Positions 17,953 to 27,165 of a stretch of DNA of 64,000 nt are shown in pieces. This DNA is from ZLKRG08 sp964565165 (GTDB lineage: Bacteria; Actinomycetota; Actinomycetes; Nanopelagicales; Nanopelagicaceae). The stretch covers positions 26,833 through 90,832 of the forward strand of contig CAZMDJ010000001.1 in the NCBI GenBank assembly GCA_964565165.1, in the 5' to 3' direction. Both the position numbers and the translations under genes were made by a program. Each line of letters begins with the position of its first letter. The stretch's first letter is position 1. A model generated the notes under the pieces. That model had not been told where the DNA came from, searched no databases, and saw only the letters and a program-made list of their open reading frames with translations.

Positions 17953-20900
17953 TGGCTATTGATTCCAGCATTAAGAGCGTACTTGTAATCGGTTCTGGTC
18001 CAATTGTTATCGGTCAGGCTTGCGAATTCGATTATTCGGGAACCCAAGCTTGTCGCATCCTTAAAGCAGAGGGCATACGTGTTGTTTTGATCAACTCTAA
18101 TCCTGCAACCATCATGACAGATCCAGAATTTGCTGATGCAACTTATGTCGAACCAATTACACCTGAAGCTATCGAACAGATTTTGATTAAAGAGAAGCCA
18201 GATGCAGTTCTGGCAACTCTTGGTGGACAGACTGCGTTAAATGCGGCGATGGGACTTCATGAACGTGGCATCCTGCAGAAGCATGGTGTGCGATTGATCG
18301 GTGCCGATGTTGACGCTATCAACCGTGGTGAAAACCGCGAACTATTCCGTGCAATTGTTGAAAAGGTTGGCGGCGAATCAGCGAAGTCAATTATCTGTCA
18401 CACCATGGATCAATGCTTTGCGGCGGTTACAGAACTTAACTATCCAGTTGTAGTCCGACCATCTTTCACCATGGGTGGCTTAGGTTCCGGTATTGCATTT
18501 AATGCAGAGCAGCTCGAACAGATTGCTGGCGCTGGTTTACGCCATAGCCCAACTTCAGAAGTTTTGCTTGAAGAATCTATCCTCGGATGGAAAGAGTACG
18601 AGCTAGAAGTAATGCGTGATCGGAAAGATAACGTAGTTATTGTCTGTTCGATTGAGAACTTAGATCCAATGGGTGTACATACAGGTGATTCAATTACCGT
18701 GGCACCTGCGCTAACTCTTACTGACGTCGAATTCCAGAAGCTCCGTAACTTATCTATCAACATCATTCGCGAAGTCGGCGTTGATACTGGTGGTTGCAAT
18801 ATTCAATTCGCAGTTAATCCGCATAACGGTCGTATCGTTGTTATCGAAATGAATCCGCGTGTTTCACGCTCATCAGCACTTGCATCTAAAGCAACAGGAT
18901 TCCCGATTGCAAAGATCGCTACCAAGTTGGCTATCGGCTACACCCTAGATGAAATTCAAAATGACATCACGAAGGTAACTCCTGCATCTTTTGAACCTAC
19001 GCTTGATTACATTGTTGTTAAAGCGCCGCGCTTTGCTTTCGAAAAGTTTGCAGATGCAGATCCACGCCTGACTACAACTATGAAATCTGTCGGCGAAGCT
19101 ATGGCGATTGGGCGTTCATTCCCAGAGGCGCTTCAGAAAGCGCTCCGTTCGCTCGAACGCAAAGAGGCAATATTCACGTTCCCAGCAGATAAGTCGCATA
19201 TCAATATAGATTCACTATTAGATTCAATGCGAATTCCAACTGAATATCGCCTGCAACAAGTTCAGCAAGCAATGTGGGCTGGCGCAACTATCGAACAAGT
19301 CCACGAATCAACAAAGATCGATCCTTGGTACCTTCATCAGCTTCAGATTATTAATACAGAGGCTGAGGAGTTGGCACAGCCAGGCGAGTTAACTGAAGAG
19401 TTACTTTTCGGGGCCAAGCAATTAGGTTTCTCTGATCAACAGATTGCTGCTATTCGCGGGATTACTACAAATGATGTCCGCGCAGCACGACTGCATTTAG
19501 GTGTTCGTCCGGTCTACAAGACAGTAGATACCTGCGCGGCAGAGTTCGAAGCATTTACTCCTTATCACTACTCAACTTACGAAGAAGAGAGTGAAGTTGA
19601 ACCTCGCACCATACCAGCAGTAATCATTTTGGGCTCTGGACCAAACCGAATTGGCCAAGGTATTGAGTTCGATTACAGCTGTGTACATGCATCATTTACA
19701 TTGCGTGAAGCAGGTTACGAAACAATTATGGTTAATTGCAACCCTGAAACTGTTTCTACCGACTACGACACAAGCGATCGTCTCTACTTTGAACCGTTAA
19801 CACTTGAAGATGTTCTAGAGGTTATTGCCGCTGAAGAGGCTGCAGGACCAGTACTTGGCGTGATTACGCAATTAGGCGGACAGACGCCACTTGGACTAGC
19901 GCAAGGTTTAAAGGAAGCCGGCGTAAATATTCTAGGAACCTCGCCGGAATCAATTAATTTAGCAGAAGAGCGTGGCGCGTTTGGTCGAATTCTTGAAGAG
20001 CAGAAATTAGTCGCACCTGAATATGGAATGGCATCTTCATTGCAAGAGGCGCAAGATATTGCAGCTCGTATTTCATATCCGGTTCTAGTGCGTCCTTCAT
20101 TTGTTCTTGGCGGACGCGGTATGGAAATCGTTTACGATGATCAAGCACTTGCAGGCTTTATCTCTCGAGCCACAGAAATTACTCCGGGTCATCCAGTATT
20201 AGTTGACCGCTTCTTAGATAATGCAATCGAAATCGACGTCGATGCGCTCTTTGATGGCAATGAACTATTCCTCGGTGGCGTGATGGAACATATTGAAGAA
20301 GCTGGTATTCACTCAGGCGATAGCGCTTGCGTATTACCAGCGATGACAATTTCTCCAGCTCAGTTGATCGAAATTCGCGAAGCAACAGAGAAAATTGCTC
20401 GTGGTGTAAACGTGCGCGGTCTTATTAATATCCAATATGCGTTAGCAAATGGTCAGCTCTATGTGCTCGAAGCTAATCCGCGTGCATCTCGTACCGTTCC
20501 GTTTGTATCTAAATCAACTGGAATTCCACTAGCAAAGGCAGCTGCACGTATCTCGGTCGGCGAATCAATTGCGCAATTAAAGAGCGAAGGCATCTTGCCG
20601 ACTGGTGATGTAAAACCAAAGGCAGTATCCGTTAAGGAAGTTGTACTTCCATGGAATCGATTCCGACGCCCGGATGGTCGTGGAGTGGATGCAACTCTTG
20701 GTCCAGAGATGCGTTCAACCGGTGAAGTTATGGGAATTGCACCTACATTTGGTGAAAGTTATGCCAAGAGTCAGATCGCAGCATTTGGGGCGCTTCCTAA
20801 ATCTGGCACTGTATTCATTTCATTGAGCGATAAAGACAAAGCTTCTGGAATCAATGCGGCACGCGAATTGCTTGAAATGGGTTTCAGCCTTGTCGCAACT

Positions 20901-21224
20901 GCTGGTACTGCTTGGACACTAGGCGAACATGGAATTCATGCTGCAACAGTTCGTAAACATTCAGATGGAACTGGTCCACTTGGAGAAAAGACCATCGTTG
21001 AACAGATGGTTGCTGGCCAGATTGATTTGGTAATCAACACGCCAGTTGGCCGCGGAACCAGACAAGATGGTTGGGTAATTCGTACCACGGCGGTGCAGCG
21101 ATCAATTCCTTGCATCACTACAGTCGCAGGATTTAATGCGGCAGTAGAAGGAATCAAGGCGATTCGTAACGCCGAACTAGGTGTGAAGTCTCTACAAGAA
21201 TGGTTGGTAGAAATTGCCAATTAA
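17952..21224 (+). CDS. carB: Carbamoyl-phosphate synthase large subunit
   Basis: A full-length 1090-residue enzyme with two homologous ATP-grasp halves: the carboxyphosphate half (about residues 1-400, starting VLVIGSGPIVIGQACEFDYS) and the carbamoyl phosphate half (about 550-930, VIILGSGPNRIGQGIEFDYS). An MGS-like allosteric domain is at the C-terminus. It supplies carbamoyl phosphate for pyrimidines and arginine. It overlaps carA by one base and pyrK by 11 bases. Confidence 0.98.
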   Translation: MAIDSSIKSVLVIGSGPIVIGQACEFDYSGTQACRILKAEGIRVVLINSNPATIMTDPEFADATYVEPITPEAIEQILIKEKPDAVLATLGGQTALNAAMGLHERGILQKHGVRLIGADVDAINRGENRELFRAIVEKVGGESAKSIICHTMDQCFAAVTELNYPVVVRPSFTMGGLGSGIAFNAEQLEQIAGAGLRHSPTSEVLLEESILGWKEYELEVMRDRKDNVVIVCSIENLDPMGVHTGDSITVAPALTLTDVEFQKLRNLSINIIREVGVDTGGCNIQFAVNPHNGRIVVIEMNPRVSRSSALASKATGFPIAKIATKLAIGYTLDEIQNDITKVTPASFEPTLDYIVVKAPRFAFEKFADADPRLTTTMKSVGEAMAIGRSFPEALQKALRSLERKEAIFTFPADKSHINIDSLLDSMRIPTEYRLQQVQQAMWAGATIEQVHESTKIDPWYLHQLQIINTEAEELAQPGELTEELLFGAKQLGFSDQQIAAIRGITTNDVRAARLHLGVRPVYKTVDTCAAEFEAFTPYHYSTYEEESEVEPRTIPAVIILGSGPNRIGQGIEFDYSCVHASFTLREAGYETIMVNCNPETVSTDYDTSDRLYFEPLTLEDVLEVIAAEEAAGPVLGVITQLGGQTPLGLAQGLKEAGVNILGTSPESINLAEERGAFGRILEEQKLVAPEYGMASSLQEAQDIAARISYPVLVRPSFVLGGRGMEIVYDDQALAGFISRATEITPGHPVLVDRFLDNAIEIDVDALFDGNELFLGGVMEHIEEAGIHSGDSACVLPAMTISPAQLIEIREATEKIARGVNVRGLINIQYALANGQLYVLEANPRASRTVPFVSKSTGIPLAKAAARISVGESIAQLKSEGILPTGDVKPKAVSVKEVVLPWNRFRRPDGRGVDATLGPEMRSTGEVMGIAPTFGESYAKSQIAAFGALPKSGTVFISLSDKDKASGINAARELLEMGFSLVATAGTAWTLGEHGIHAATVRKHSDGTGPLGEKTIVEQMVAGQIDLVINTPVGRGTRQDGWVIRTTAVQRSIPCITTVAGFNAAVEGIKAIRNAELGVKSLQEWLVEIAN

Positions 21225-22035
21225 TAAGTCTGCATCTCAGGTGCACGCGGTTATCTTAAGTAACCGTCGAATTGGTGTTTATCATCAAATTGTTCTTGAA
21301 GTTGGCGACCTTGTTAAAAATATTAAACCTGGTAATTTCATTGCCATCTCTGTTGGCGGCGAAACATCACGCATGGTTCTACGCCGCGCATTTGCAATTT
21401 CGCGTGTCACTGATCGCGGCACAGTTGAATTAATCATTTCGCCGCAAGGAAGTGGATCTAAATGGTTATGCGCACAACCAGAAGGTTCACTTGTAGATGT
21501 GATCACTCCGCTCGGTACCGCGTTTGGAATTCCTACCGAACCAGTTACCGCGCTTCTAGTCGGCGGTGGATATGGATCAGCTCCACTTTTTGGACTTGCT
21601 GAAGTTCTAAAGTCTCGCGGTTGTCGCGTAATTATGGCGCTGGGTGCAAGCACGGCCGCAAAGATCTACGCACCACTTGAAGGTAAACGCGCCGCAACGC
21701 TACTTAAGATTTATACAGAAGATGGAACCGCCGGCGAAACTGGTCGCGTTACCGATTCAATGTCTGAATTGATTGCCGAACACGATATTCGCGTCATTTA
21801 TTCATGTGGTCCAATGCCGATGCTTGAAGCGATCTCAAATATTGCAGTTCAAGCGGATGTCGCTCATCAATGTGCAGTAGAAGAATCAATGGCCTGTGGC
21901 GTCGGAATCTGTATGACCTGCGTAATGCCAGTTGCAAACGAAAACGGCGAAGTTAAGAATTTACGTAGCTGCATCGATGGACCGGTAATGGACGGCGAAT
22001 CAGTTCAGTGGCATTTGGTAGGTAAGCAGCTATGA
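21214..22035 (+). CDS. pyrK: Dihydroorotate dehydrogenase electron-transfer subunit
   Basis: A 273-residue FAD/[2Fe-2S] protein that passes electrons from PyrD to NAD+. A ferredoxin-reductase-like FAD domain (RRAFAIS, about residues 56-62) precedes the NAD domain (VGGGYGSAPLFGLAE), and the iron-sulfur cysteines are C228, C233, C236 and C253 (ACGVGICMTC...SC). The TTG start overlaps carB by 11 bases, and the stop overlaps pyrD by 4. The pair marks a class 1B enzyme instead of the quinone-linked class 2 enzyme of mycobacteria. Confidence 0.92.
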   Translation: MPINKSASQVHAVILSNRRIGVYHQIVLEVGDLVKNIKPGNFIAISVGGETSRMVLRRAFAISRVTDRGTVELIISPQGSGSKWLCAQPEGSLVDVITPLGTAFGIPTEPVTALLVGGGYGSAPLFGLAEVLKSRGCRVIMALGASTAAKIYAPLEGKRAATLLKIYTEDGTAGETGRVTDSMSELIAEHDIRVIYSCGPMPMLEAISNIAVQADVAHQCAVEESMACGVGICMTCVMPVANENGEVKNLRSCIDGPVMDGESVQWHLVGKQL

Positions 22036-22964
22036 GTTTTGATTTCTCAACAACTTTAGGTGGGGCTTGGTTTCCGGCTCCGATGTTTACAGCGAGTGGT
22101 TGTGCTAGTTCTGGAAAAGAACTTTCGCAATTCTTTCCATTACGTGAAATTGGTGCAGTTGTAACCAAATCAATTATGTTAAAACCACGCGCTGGTCGAC
22201 CAACGCCACGTATGGCTGAGACTCCAAGCGGAATGCTTAATTCGATTGGTTTACAAGGTCCAGGCATTGATGCCTTTCTTGCAGATGATGTGCCATGGCT
22301 TGCCGCGCAAGGTGCTCGAATTGTGGTTTCAATCGCCGGAGAAACTGCAGAAGAGTACGGAATTCTTGCCCGTAAATTACGTGGCGTATCCGGTATTTCA
22401 GCAATCGAAGTTAATATCTCTTGTCCAAATGTTGAAAATCGTGGATTGGTTTTTGCATGCGATCCGAATACTGCGGCAGAAGTAGTTAAGAATGTACGCG
22501 GAATCATCGGCGGAGAACTTCCAATTTTGGCAAAACTAACTCCCGATGTCACAAATATTGCATCTATCGCTTCGTCGGTAATTAACGCAGGCGCAGATGG
22601 AATCGCGATGATCAATACAGTGCTTGGCATGGTTATCAACACCGACACGATGCGCCCACATTTAGGTGGAAAGACTGGCGGCTTATCCGGTCCTGCAATT
22701 AGACCAATAGCGGTTCGTGCGATTTACCAAGTTCGTCAGGCGCTACCTAACGTATCAATTCTCGGTATGGGTGGCGTAGCCTCAGGTAAAGATGCATTTG
22801 AAATGATTCTTGCCGGTGCATCTGGAGTATCAGTTGGTACGGCATCGTTTGGTGATCCATCTGCGGTTTACCGAATTCAAAATGATTTACGCGAAATCCT
22901 AATTGCCAAGGGATTTAGCTCAGTCAAAGAGGCAGTTGGCTTCGCGCATAGGGAGGAAGCATGA
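22032..22964 (+). CDS. pyrD: Dihydroorotate dehydrogenase catalytic subunit, class 1B
   Basis: A 310-residue FMN enzyme that oxidises dihydroorotate to orotate. The catalytic base is C131 in VNISCPNVENRG, as in class 1 enzymes (class 2 uses serine). Other landmarks are FTASGCASSG, GMLNSIGLQGPG, KLTPDV and LGMGGVASGKDAFEM. There is no N-terminal membrane extension. Coupled by 4-base overlaps to pyrK and pyrF. Confidence 0.95.
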   Translation: MSFDFSTTLGGAWFPAPMFTASGCASSGKELSQFFPLREIGAVVTKSIMLKPRAGRPTPRMAETPSGMLNSIGLQGPGIDAFLADDVPWLAAQGARIVVSIAGETAEEYGILARKLRGVSGISAIEVNISCPNVENRGLVFACDPNTAAEVVKNVRGIIGGELPILAKLTPDVTNIASIASSVINAGADGIAMINTVLGMVINTDTMRPHLGGKTGGLSGPAIRPIAVRAIYQVRQALPNVSILGMGGVASGKDAFEMILAGASGVSVGTASFGDPSAVYRIQNDLREILIAKGFSSVKEAVGFAHREEA

Positions 22965-23647
22965 GCTCTCCAATCATTTTAGCTATGGATACTGATGATC
23001 TCGATACTGCAAAGCGTTGGATAGATATTACAAGCGGTGCAGTTGGTATCTATAAATTGGGACTTGAATTTTTTTTAAAGTTCGGACGCGATGGAGTAGC
23101 AGCAATCCAGAAAGAGACCGATTGCCAAATCTTTTTAGATCTTAAACTTCACGATATTCCTAACACTGTTGGCGCTGCGACTGCACAAGTTGCGCCGTTA
23201 GCTCCTAAATTCTTAACGGTTCATGCAAGTGGCGGCAGCGCAATGATTAAAGCAGCTGCGGATAACGCACCGAAAACGGATATCACTGCAGTAACAATCC
23301 TTACCTCATTAAGCCAAGAGGATATGACTGCAATTGGCTACGAAGGAACACCACAATCACGCGCAATCGAACTTGCAAAGTTGGCGGTAGCTTCTGGCGC
23401 TAAAGCAATTGTCTGTTCTCCACTTGAAATCGCCGGAATTAGAAGCGCAGTACCTGCTGATATTTCAATAATTACTCCTGGCATTCGACCTCTAGTTACT
23501 GCTGGTGGCGATGATCAAAAGCGAGTGATGGATCCAAAGAGCGCAATTGCGGCAGGTGCTAATTACTTAGTAATTGGTCGACCAATCACAGGAGCGCAAG
23601 ATATGGCTGCGGCAGCTAAAGCTATTTATGAAGAGGCGCTTAGTTAA
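22961..23647 (+). CDS. pyrF: Orotidine 5'-phosphate decarboxylase
   Basis: A 228-residue TIM-barrel enzyme that makes UMP. The catalytic array is in FLDLKLHDIPNTV (D-x-K-x-x-D). PGIRP and NYLVIGRPIT are the phosphate-binding loops. At this length it is the short, common type of bacterial PyrF, not the longer mycobacterial type. It closes the UMP pathway and its stop directly precedes the TTG of the mIHF-Gmk fusion. Confidence 0.96.
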   Translation: MSSPIILAMDTDDLDTAKRWIDITSGAVGIYKLGLEFFLKFGRDGVAAIQKETDCQIFLDLKLHDIPNTVGAATAQVAPLAPKFLTVHASGGSAMIKAAADNAPKTDITAVTILTSLSQEDMTAIGYEGTPQSRAIELAKLAVASGAKAIVCSPLEIAGIRSAVPADISIITPGIRPLVTAGGDDQKRVMDPKSAIAAGANYLVIGRPITGAQDMAAAAKAIYEEALS

Positions 23648-24526
23648 TTGCCAACGCCTCCAAAGTTAACTCCGGAGCAGAGAGCTGCGGCGCTAGATGC
23701 TGCAAAGCAAGCCAGGCGGAGTCGTTCAGATGTTAAAGAGCAGGTACGTACCGGAAAATTAAAGTTACTTCAGGTAATTGAATTAGCTGCAACAAACGAA
23801 GCGATTGCCAAGATGCGCGTTTCTGAACTTTTGGAATCGATGCCTGGCGTTGGTAAAGTGCGCGCTACATCGATATTGGACCGTTTAGGTATCTCAGGTA
23901 CTCGTCGAATTCAAGGTTTAGGGGTTTTACAGTTGCAGAAGTTGAAGAAGGAGTTCACTCCACCAACTGGCGCAATTCGTCCTGGAAAATTATTTGTTCT
24001 CTCTGGTCCTGGCGGAGTAGGCAAGAGCACGATTACAAAAGCCTTGGCCGATCATCCTGAATTCTGGGTATCTGTCTCTGCAACTACTAGAACTCCGCGA
24101 AGCGGTGAACGAGATGGCGTTGACTATTTCTACATATCTGCAGAAGAGTTTGAACGTCGCATTAGCGGAAATGAATTTTTAGAATGGGCAGAATTTGCTG
24201 GCAATAAATATGGAACGCCAGCTTCGCAGGTTAAAGAGAAGTTAGCCAAAGGTTTGAACGTAATTCTTGAAATCGAAATCGATGGCGCACGACAAGTTCG
24301 TAAGTCATCCGAAGATGCCAAGTTGATTTTCATTGCACCGCCTTCATGGGAAGAGTTGGTAAAGCGTTTAGAGGGTCGAGGTACAGACTCCCAGGAACGT
24401 CGAAATGAGCGTCTAGAACTGGCCCAAGAAGAGATGGCAGCGCAATCTGAGTTCGATTATGTGGTCGTAAATGACCAATTAGATAGAGTCATAGCTGAAC
24501 TGGTATCTTTGGCCGCTAGTAAGTAA
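23648..24526 (+). CDS. Fusion of actinobacterial integration host factor (mIHF) and guanylate kinase
   Basis: One uninterrupted 292-residue frame holds two proteins that are separate neighbouring genes (mihF, gmk) in other Actinobacteria. Residues 1-100 match mIHF, the nucleoid-associated DNA-bending protein: LTPEQRAAALDAAKQAR, then the helix-two-turn-helix SMPGVGKVRATSILDRLG and RRIQGLGVLQL. Residues 113-292 are guanylate kinase (GMP to GDP): P-loop SGPGGVGKST (119-128), SATTRTPRSGERDGVDY, and EWAEFAGNKYGTP. The linker is about 12 residues. The TTG start sits directly after the pyrF stop. I see no good internal start for a separate Gmk. Confidence 0.9.
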   Translation: MPTPPKLTPEQRAAALDAAKQARRSRSDVKEQVRTGKLKLLQVIELAATNEAIAKMRVSELLESMPGVGKVRATSILDRLGISGTRRIQGLGVLQLQKLKKEFTPPTGAIRPGKLFVLSGPGGVGKSTITKALADHPEFWVSVSATTRTPRSGERDGVDYFYISAEEFERRISGNEFLEWAEFAGNKYGTPASQVKEKLAKGLNVILEIEIDGARQVRKSSEDAKLIFIAPPSWEELVKRLEGRGTDSQERRNERLELAQEEMAAQSEFDYVVVNDQLDRVIAELVSLAASK

Positions 24527-24545
24527 GGCAACAAACAGGAGACTC

Positions 24546-24794
24546 ATGGACGGCATCACAAATCCACCAATCGACGAACTTCTTGAGAAGAGCGGTTCTA
24601 AGTACAGCTTGGTGCTTTACGCTGCAAAGCGCGCACGTCAGATCAACGCTTACTACTCACAGCTTTCAGAAGGTCTACTTGAATATGTTGGTCCGCTAGT
24701 CGAGACCCATATTCACGAAAAGCCACTTTCAATCGCAATGCGCGAAATCAACGATGGTCTTCTGACTATCGAAAGTCTCGAACCTACAAACTAA
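24546..24794 (+). CDS. rpoZ: RNA polymerase omega subunit
   Basis: An 82-residue omega subunit that chaperones the beta-prime subunit during RNA polymerase assembly. It contains PPIDELLEKSGSKYSLVLYAAKRARQIN and the actinobacterial C-terminal half (KPLSIAMREINDGLLT). It has a real ribosome-binding site (CAGGAGA, 24535-24541), unlike many of its neighbours. Its place after gmk and before coaBC is the standard actinobacterial order. Confidence 0.95.
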   Translation: MDGITNPPIDELLEKSGSKYSLVLYAAKRARQINAYYSQLSEGLLEYVGPLVETHIHEKPLSIAMREINDGLLTIESLEPTN

Positions 24795-24797
24795 ACG

Positions 24798-25979
24798 ATG
24801 TCCGAGATACTCCTCGGAGTAGGTGGCGGTATTGCTGCCTATAAATCTTGTGACCTTCTACGTCGTCTGCAAGATCTCGGACATTCAATAACGGTAATTC
24901 CAACGCCTTCTAGTTTAAATTTCGTAGGAAAAGCTACTTGGGAAGCGCTCTCTGGCAAACCTGTTCATACGGAAGTTTGGGAAGCGGTTGATCAGGTTAA
25001 CCATGTATCAGTAGGCGAGAAGAGCCAATATGTAATCATCGCGCCAGCAACTGCAGATTTAATTGCGCGTATTGCTGCAGGTAGAGCTGATGATTTATTA
25101 ACTAATGCAATCCTTGCAAGTAGTGCGCCAAAATTAATAGTTCCAGCGATGCATCCAAAGATGTGGTTTAACGCAGCTACGCAATCAAATATCGCCAAAC
25201 TTCGCGAACTCGGTTTTAACGTAATGGAACCTGCAACTGGCAAGTTAACAGGTAACGACTCTGGAGTCGGCCGATTCCCGGAAACTGCGGAGATCATCTC
25301 TAAATTTTTAGCTGAAGTTGCGGTAGCCCAAGATTTAGCAGGCAAGAAGATTTTGATTACCACCGGTGGAACTCGCGAAGCAATCGATGATGTCCGTTTT
25401 ATCGGTAATCGCTCAAGTGGTAAACAAGGTTTAGCGATTGCTAAAGCCGCAATTGCACGCGGGGCAGAGGTAACTGTTATTGCAGCGAATGTTGATACCA
25501 ATTCATTATTTAACGCCAAGAAAATCTCAGTAACTAATACTGCAGAGTTGCAAAGCGCACTTGCATCCAATTTTGGCACCACAGATGTTTTGATTATGGC
25601 TGCAGCCGTTAGCGATGCAAAGCCAGTTGCTACTGAAGGCAAAGTTAAGAAGAGTGATTACAAGAGCCTTGAATTAGTTGAAACTCCTGATTTATTAGCC
25701 GAAATCTCCAAGAAGAAGGTCCACCAAATTCTCGTGGGTTTTGCTGCGGAAGAGAATGCATATCTTTTGCAAGAAGGTAAACGTAAATTAACCACAAAGG
25801 GTTTAGATCTAATCTATGCCAACGATATTGCCGATGGTGCGATATTTGGCTCTGATAAGACCTCAGGATTCATCATTGATGAGAAGAATGTTGAAGAAAT
25901 AACACCTATTTCCAAGGAATCGCTAGCGACACGTTTACTAGATAAGGTCGTTGAAAGGTTAAACTCTGCCAATGTCTAA
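24798..25979 (+). CDS. coaBC: Bifunctional phosphopantothenoylcysteine decarboxylase / synthetase
   Basis: A 393-residue enzyme for two coenzyme A steps. The N-terminal CoaC flavoprotein domain (about 1-180) has GGGIAAYKSCDL, the catalytic His in DQVNHVSVG and the PAMHPKMW segment. The C-terminal CoaB domain (about 185-393) has ITTGGTREAIDDVRFIGNRSSGKQG and VGFAAEEN. It lies 3 bases after rpoZ and overlaps metK by 8 bases. Confidence 0.96.
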   Translation: MSEILLGVGGGIAAYKSCDLLRRLQDLGHSITVIPTPSSLNFVGKATWEALSGKPVHTEVWEAVDQVNHVSVGEKSQYVIIAPATADLIARIAAGRADDLLTNAILASSAPKLIVPAMHPKMWFNAATQSNIAKLRELGFNVMEPATGKLTGNDSGVGRFPETAEIISKFLAEVAVAQDLAGKKILITTGGTREAIDDVRFIGNRSSGKQGLAIAKAAIARGAEVTVIAANVDTNSLFNAKKISVTNTAELQSALASNFGTTDVLIMAAAVSDAKPVATEGKVKKSDYKSLELVETPDLLAEISKKKVHQILVGFAAEENAYLLQEGKRKLTTKGLDLIYANDIADGAIFGSDKTSGFIIDEKNVEEITPISKESLATRLLDKVVERLNSANV

Positions 25980-27162
25980 GCGCCTATTTACCAGTGAATC
26001 AGTAACCGAAGGTCATCCAGATAAAATCGCGGATCAGATCTCAGATGCAATTCTAGATTCGCTACTTTCACAAGATGCCAAGAGCCGTGTAGCGGTTGAA
26101 ACTCTTATTACAACTGGCCAAGTGCACGTTGCCGGTGAGGTAACCACAAACGGATATGCGGACGTCAACACAATCGTTCGTGAAACTGTTCTTGGAATTG
26201 GGTATGACTCTTCAGATAAGGGTTTCGATGGAAACTCATGTGGCGTTTCAATTTCAATTGGTCAACAATCACCAGATATCGCACAAGGTGTCGATGATGC
26301 ATATGAAGAGCGCGTTCAGGCTTCAAACGATCCGCTAGATCTTCAAGGCGCTGGCGATCAAGGTTTGATGTTCGGTTACGCATGTAACGACACCAAAGAA
26401 CTTATGCCGCTACCAATCTGGTTGGCACATGAATTAGCTCAACAGTTAACAAAAGTTCGTAAGTCAGGTGAACTCGGGTATCTACGTCCAGATGGCAAGA
26501 CTCAAGTAACTATTGAATATGATGGCGATAAAGCAGTTGCGCTAGACACTGTGGTTATCTCAAGCCAGCACCATGCCGATATTGATGTGGCAAAGAAGTT
26601 AACTCCAGAGGTAATCGAACACGTAATCAATCCAGTTTTGGCAAAGATCGATTTACCAAAAGCGAATTTACGCACACTAATCAATCCAACAGGTCGTTTC
26701 GTTGTTGGTGGTCCAATGGGCGATGCAGGTCTTACTGGCCGCAAGATTATTGTTGATACATACGGCGGAATGGCTCGCCACGGTGGCGGAGCATTTAGCG
26801 GTAAGGATCCATCAAAGGTGGATCGTTCTGCAGCTTATGCGATGCGTTGGGTTGCAAAGAACGTAGTGGCAGCAGGGCTTGCTGATCGTTGCGAAGTACA
26901 GATTGCATATGCAATTGGTAAAGCACAACCAGTCGGTCTATTCGTTGAAACTTTCGGCACTGAAAAAGTGCCTGTGGCAAAGATCCAAGATGCAGTGCTT
27001 GCAGTATTTGATCTTCGTCCAGCTGCGATCGTTCGTGACCTCAACCTGTTGCGTCCGATCTATTCAAAGACCAGTGCTTACGGCCACTTCGGTCGCGAAC
27101 TTCCAGAATTCACCTGGGAAAGCACTGATCGCGCAAGCAAGTTAGCAGCTAGCGTTAAATAA
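25972..27162 (+). CDS. metK: S-adenosylmethionine synthetase
   Basis: A 396-residue enzyme that makes SAM from methionine and ATP. Signatures are SVTEGHPDKIADQISDAILD at the N-terminus, GAGDQGLMFGYA, and the P-loop-like GGGAFSGKDPSKVDRSAAY. The start overlaps the coaBC end by 8 bases, so there is no room for a SAM riboswitch in front of it. Confidence 0.98.
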   Translation: MSKRLFTSESVTEGHPDKIADQISDAILDSLLSQDAKSRVAVETLITTGQVHVAGEVTTNGYADVNTIVRETVLGIGYDSSDKGFDGNSCGVSISIGQQSPDIAQGVDDAYEERVQASNDPLDLQGAGDQGLMFGYACNDTKELMPLPIWLAHELAQQLTKVRKSGELGYLRPDGKTQVTIEYDGDKAVALDTVVISSQHHADIDVAKKLTPEVIEHVINPVLAKIDLPKANLRTLINPTGRFVVGGPMGDAGLTGRKIIVDTYGGMARHGGGAFSGKDPSKVDRSAAYAMRWVAKNVVAAGLADRCEVQIAYAIGKAQPVGLFVETFGTEKVPVAKIQDAVLAVFDLRPAAIVRDLNLLRPIYSKTSAYGHFGRELPEFTWESTDRASKLAASVK

Positions 27163-27165
27163 CTT

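Noticed and set aside
25960..25980. Possible SAM riboswitch ahead of metK
   Set aside because: metK starts 8 bases inside coaBC, leaving no leader for such a structure unless it lies within coding sequence, which I do not see.
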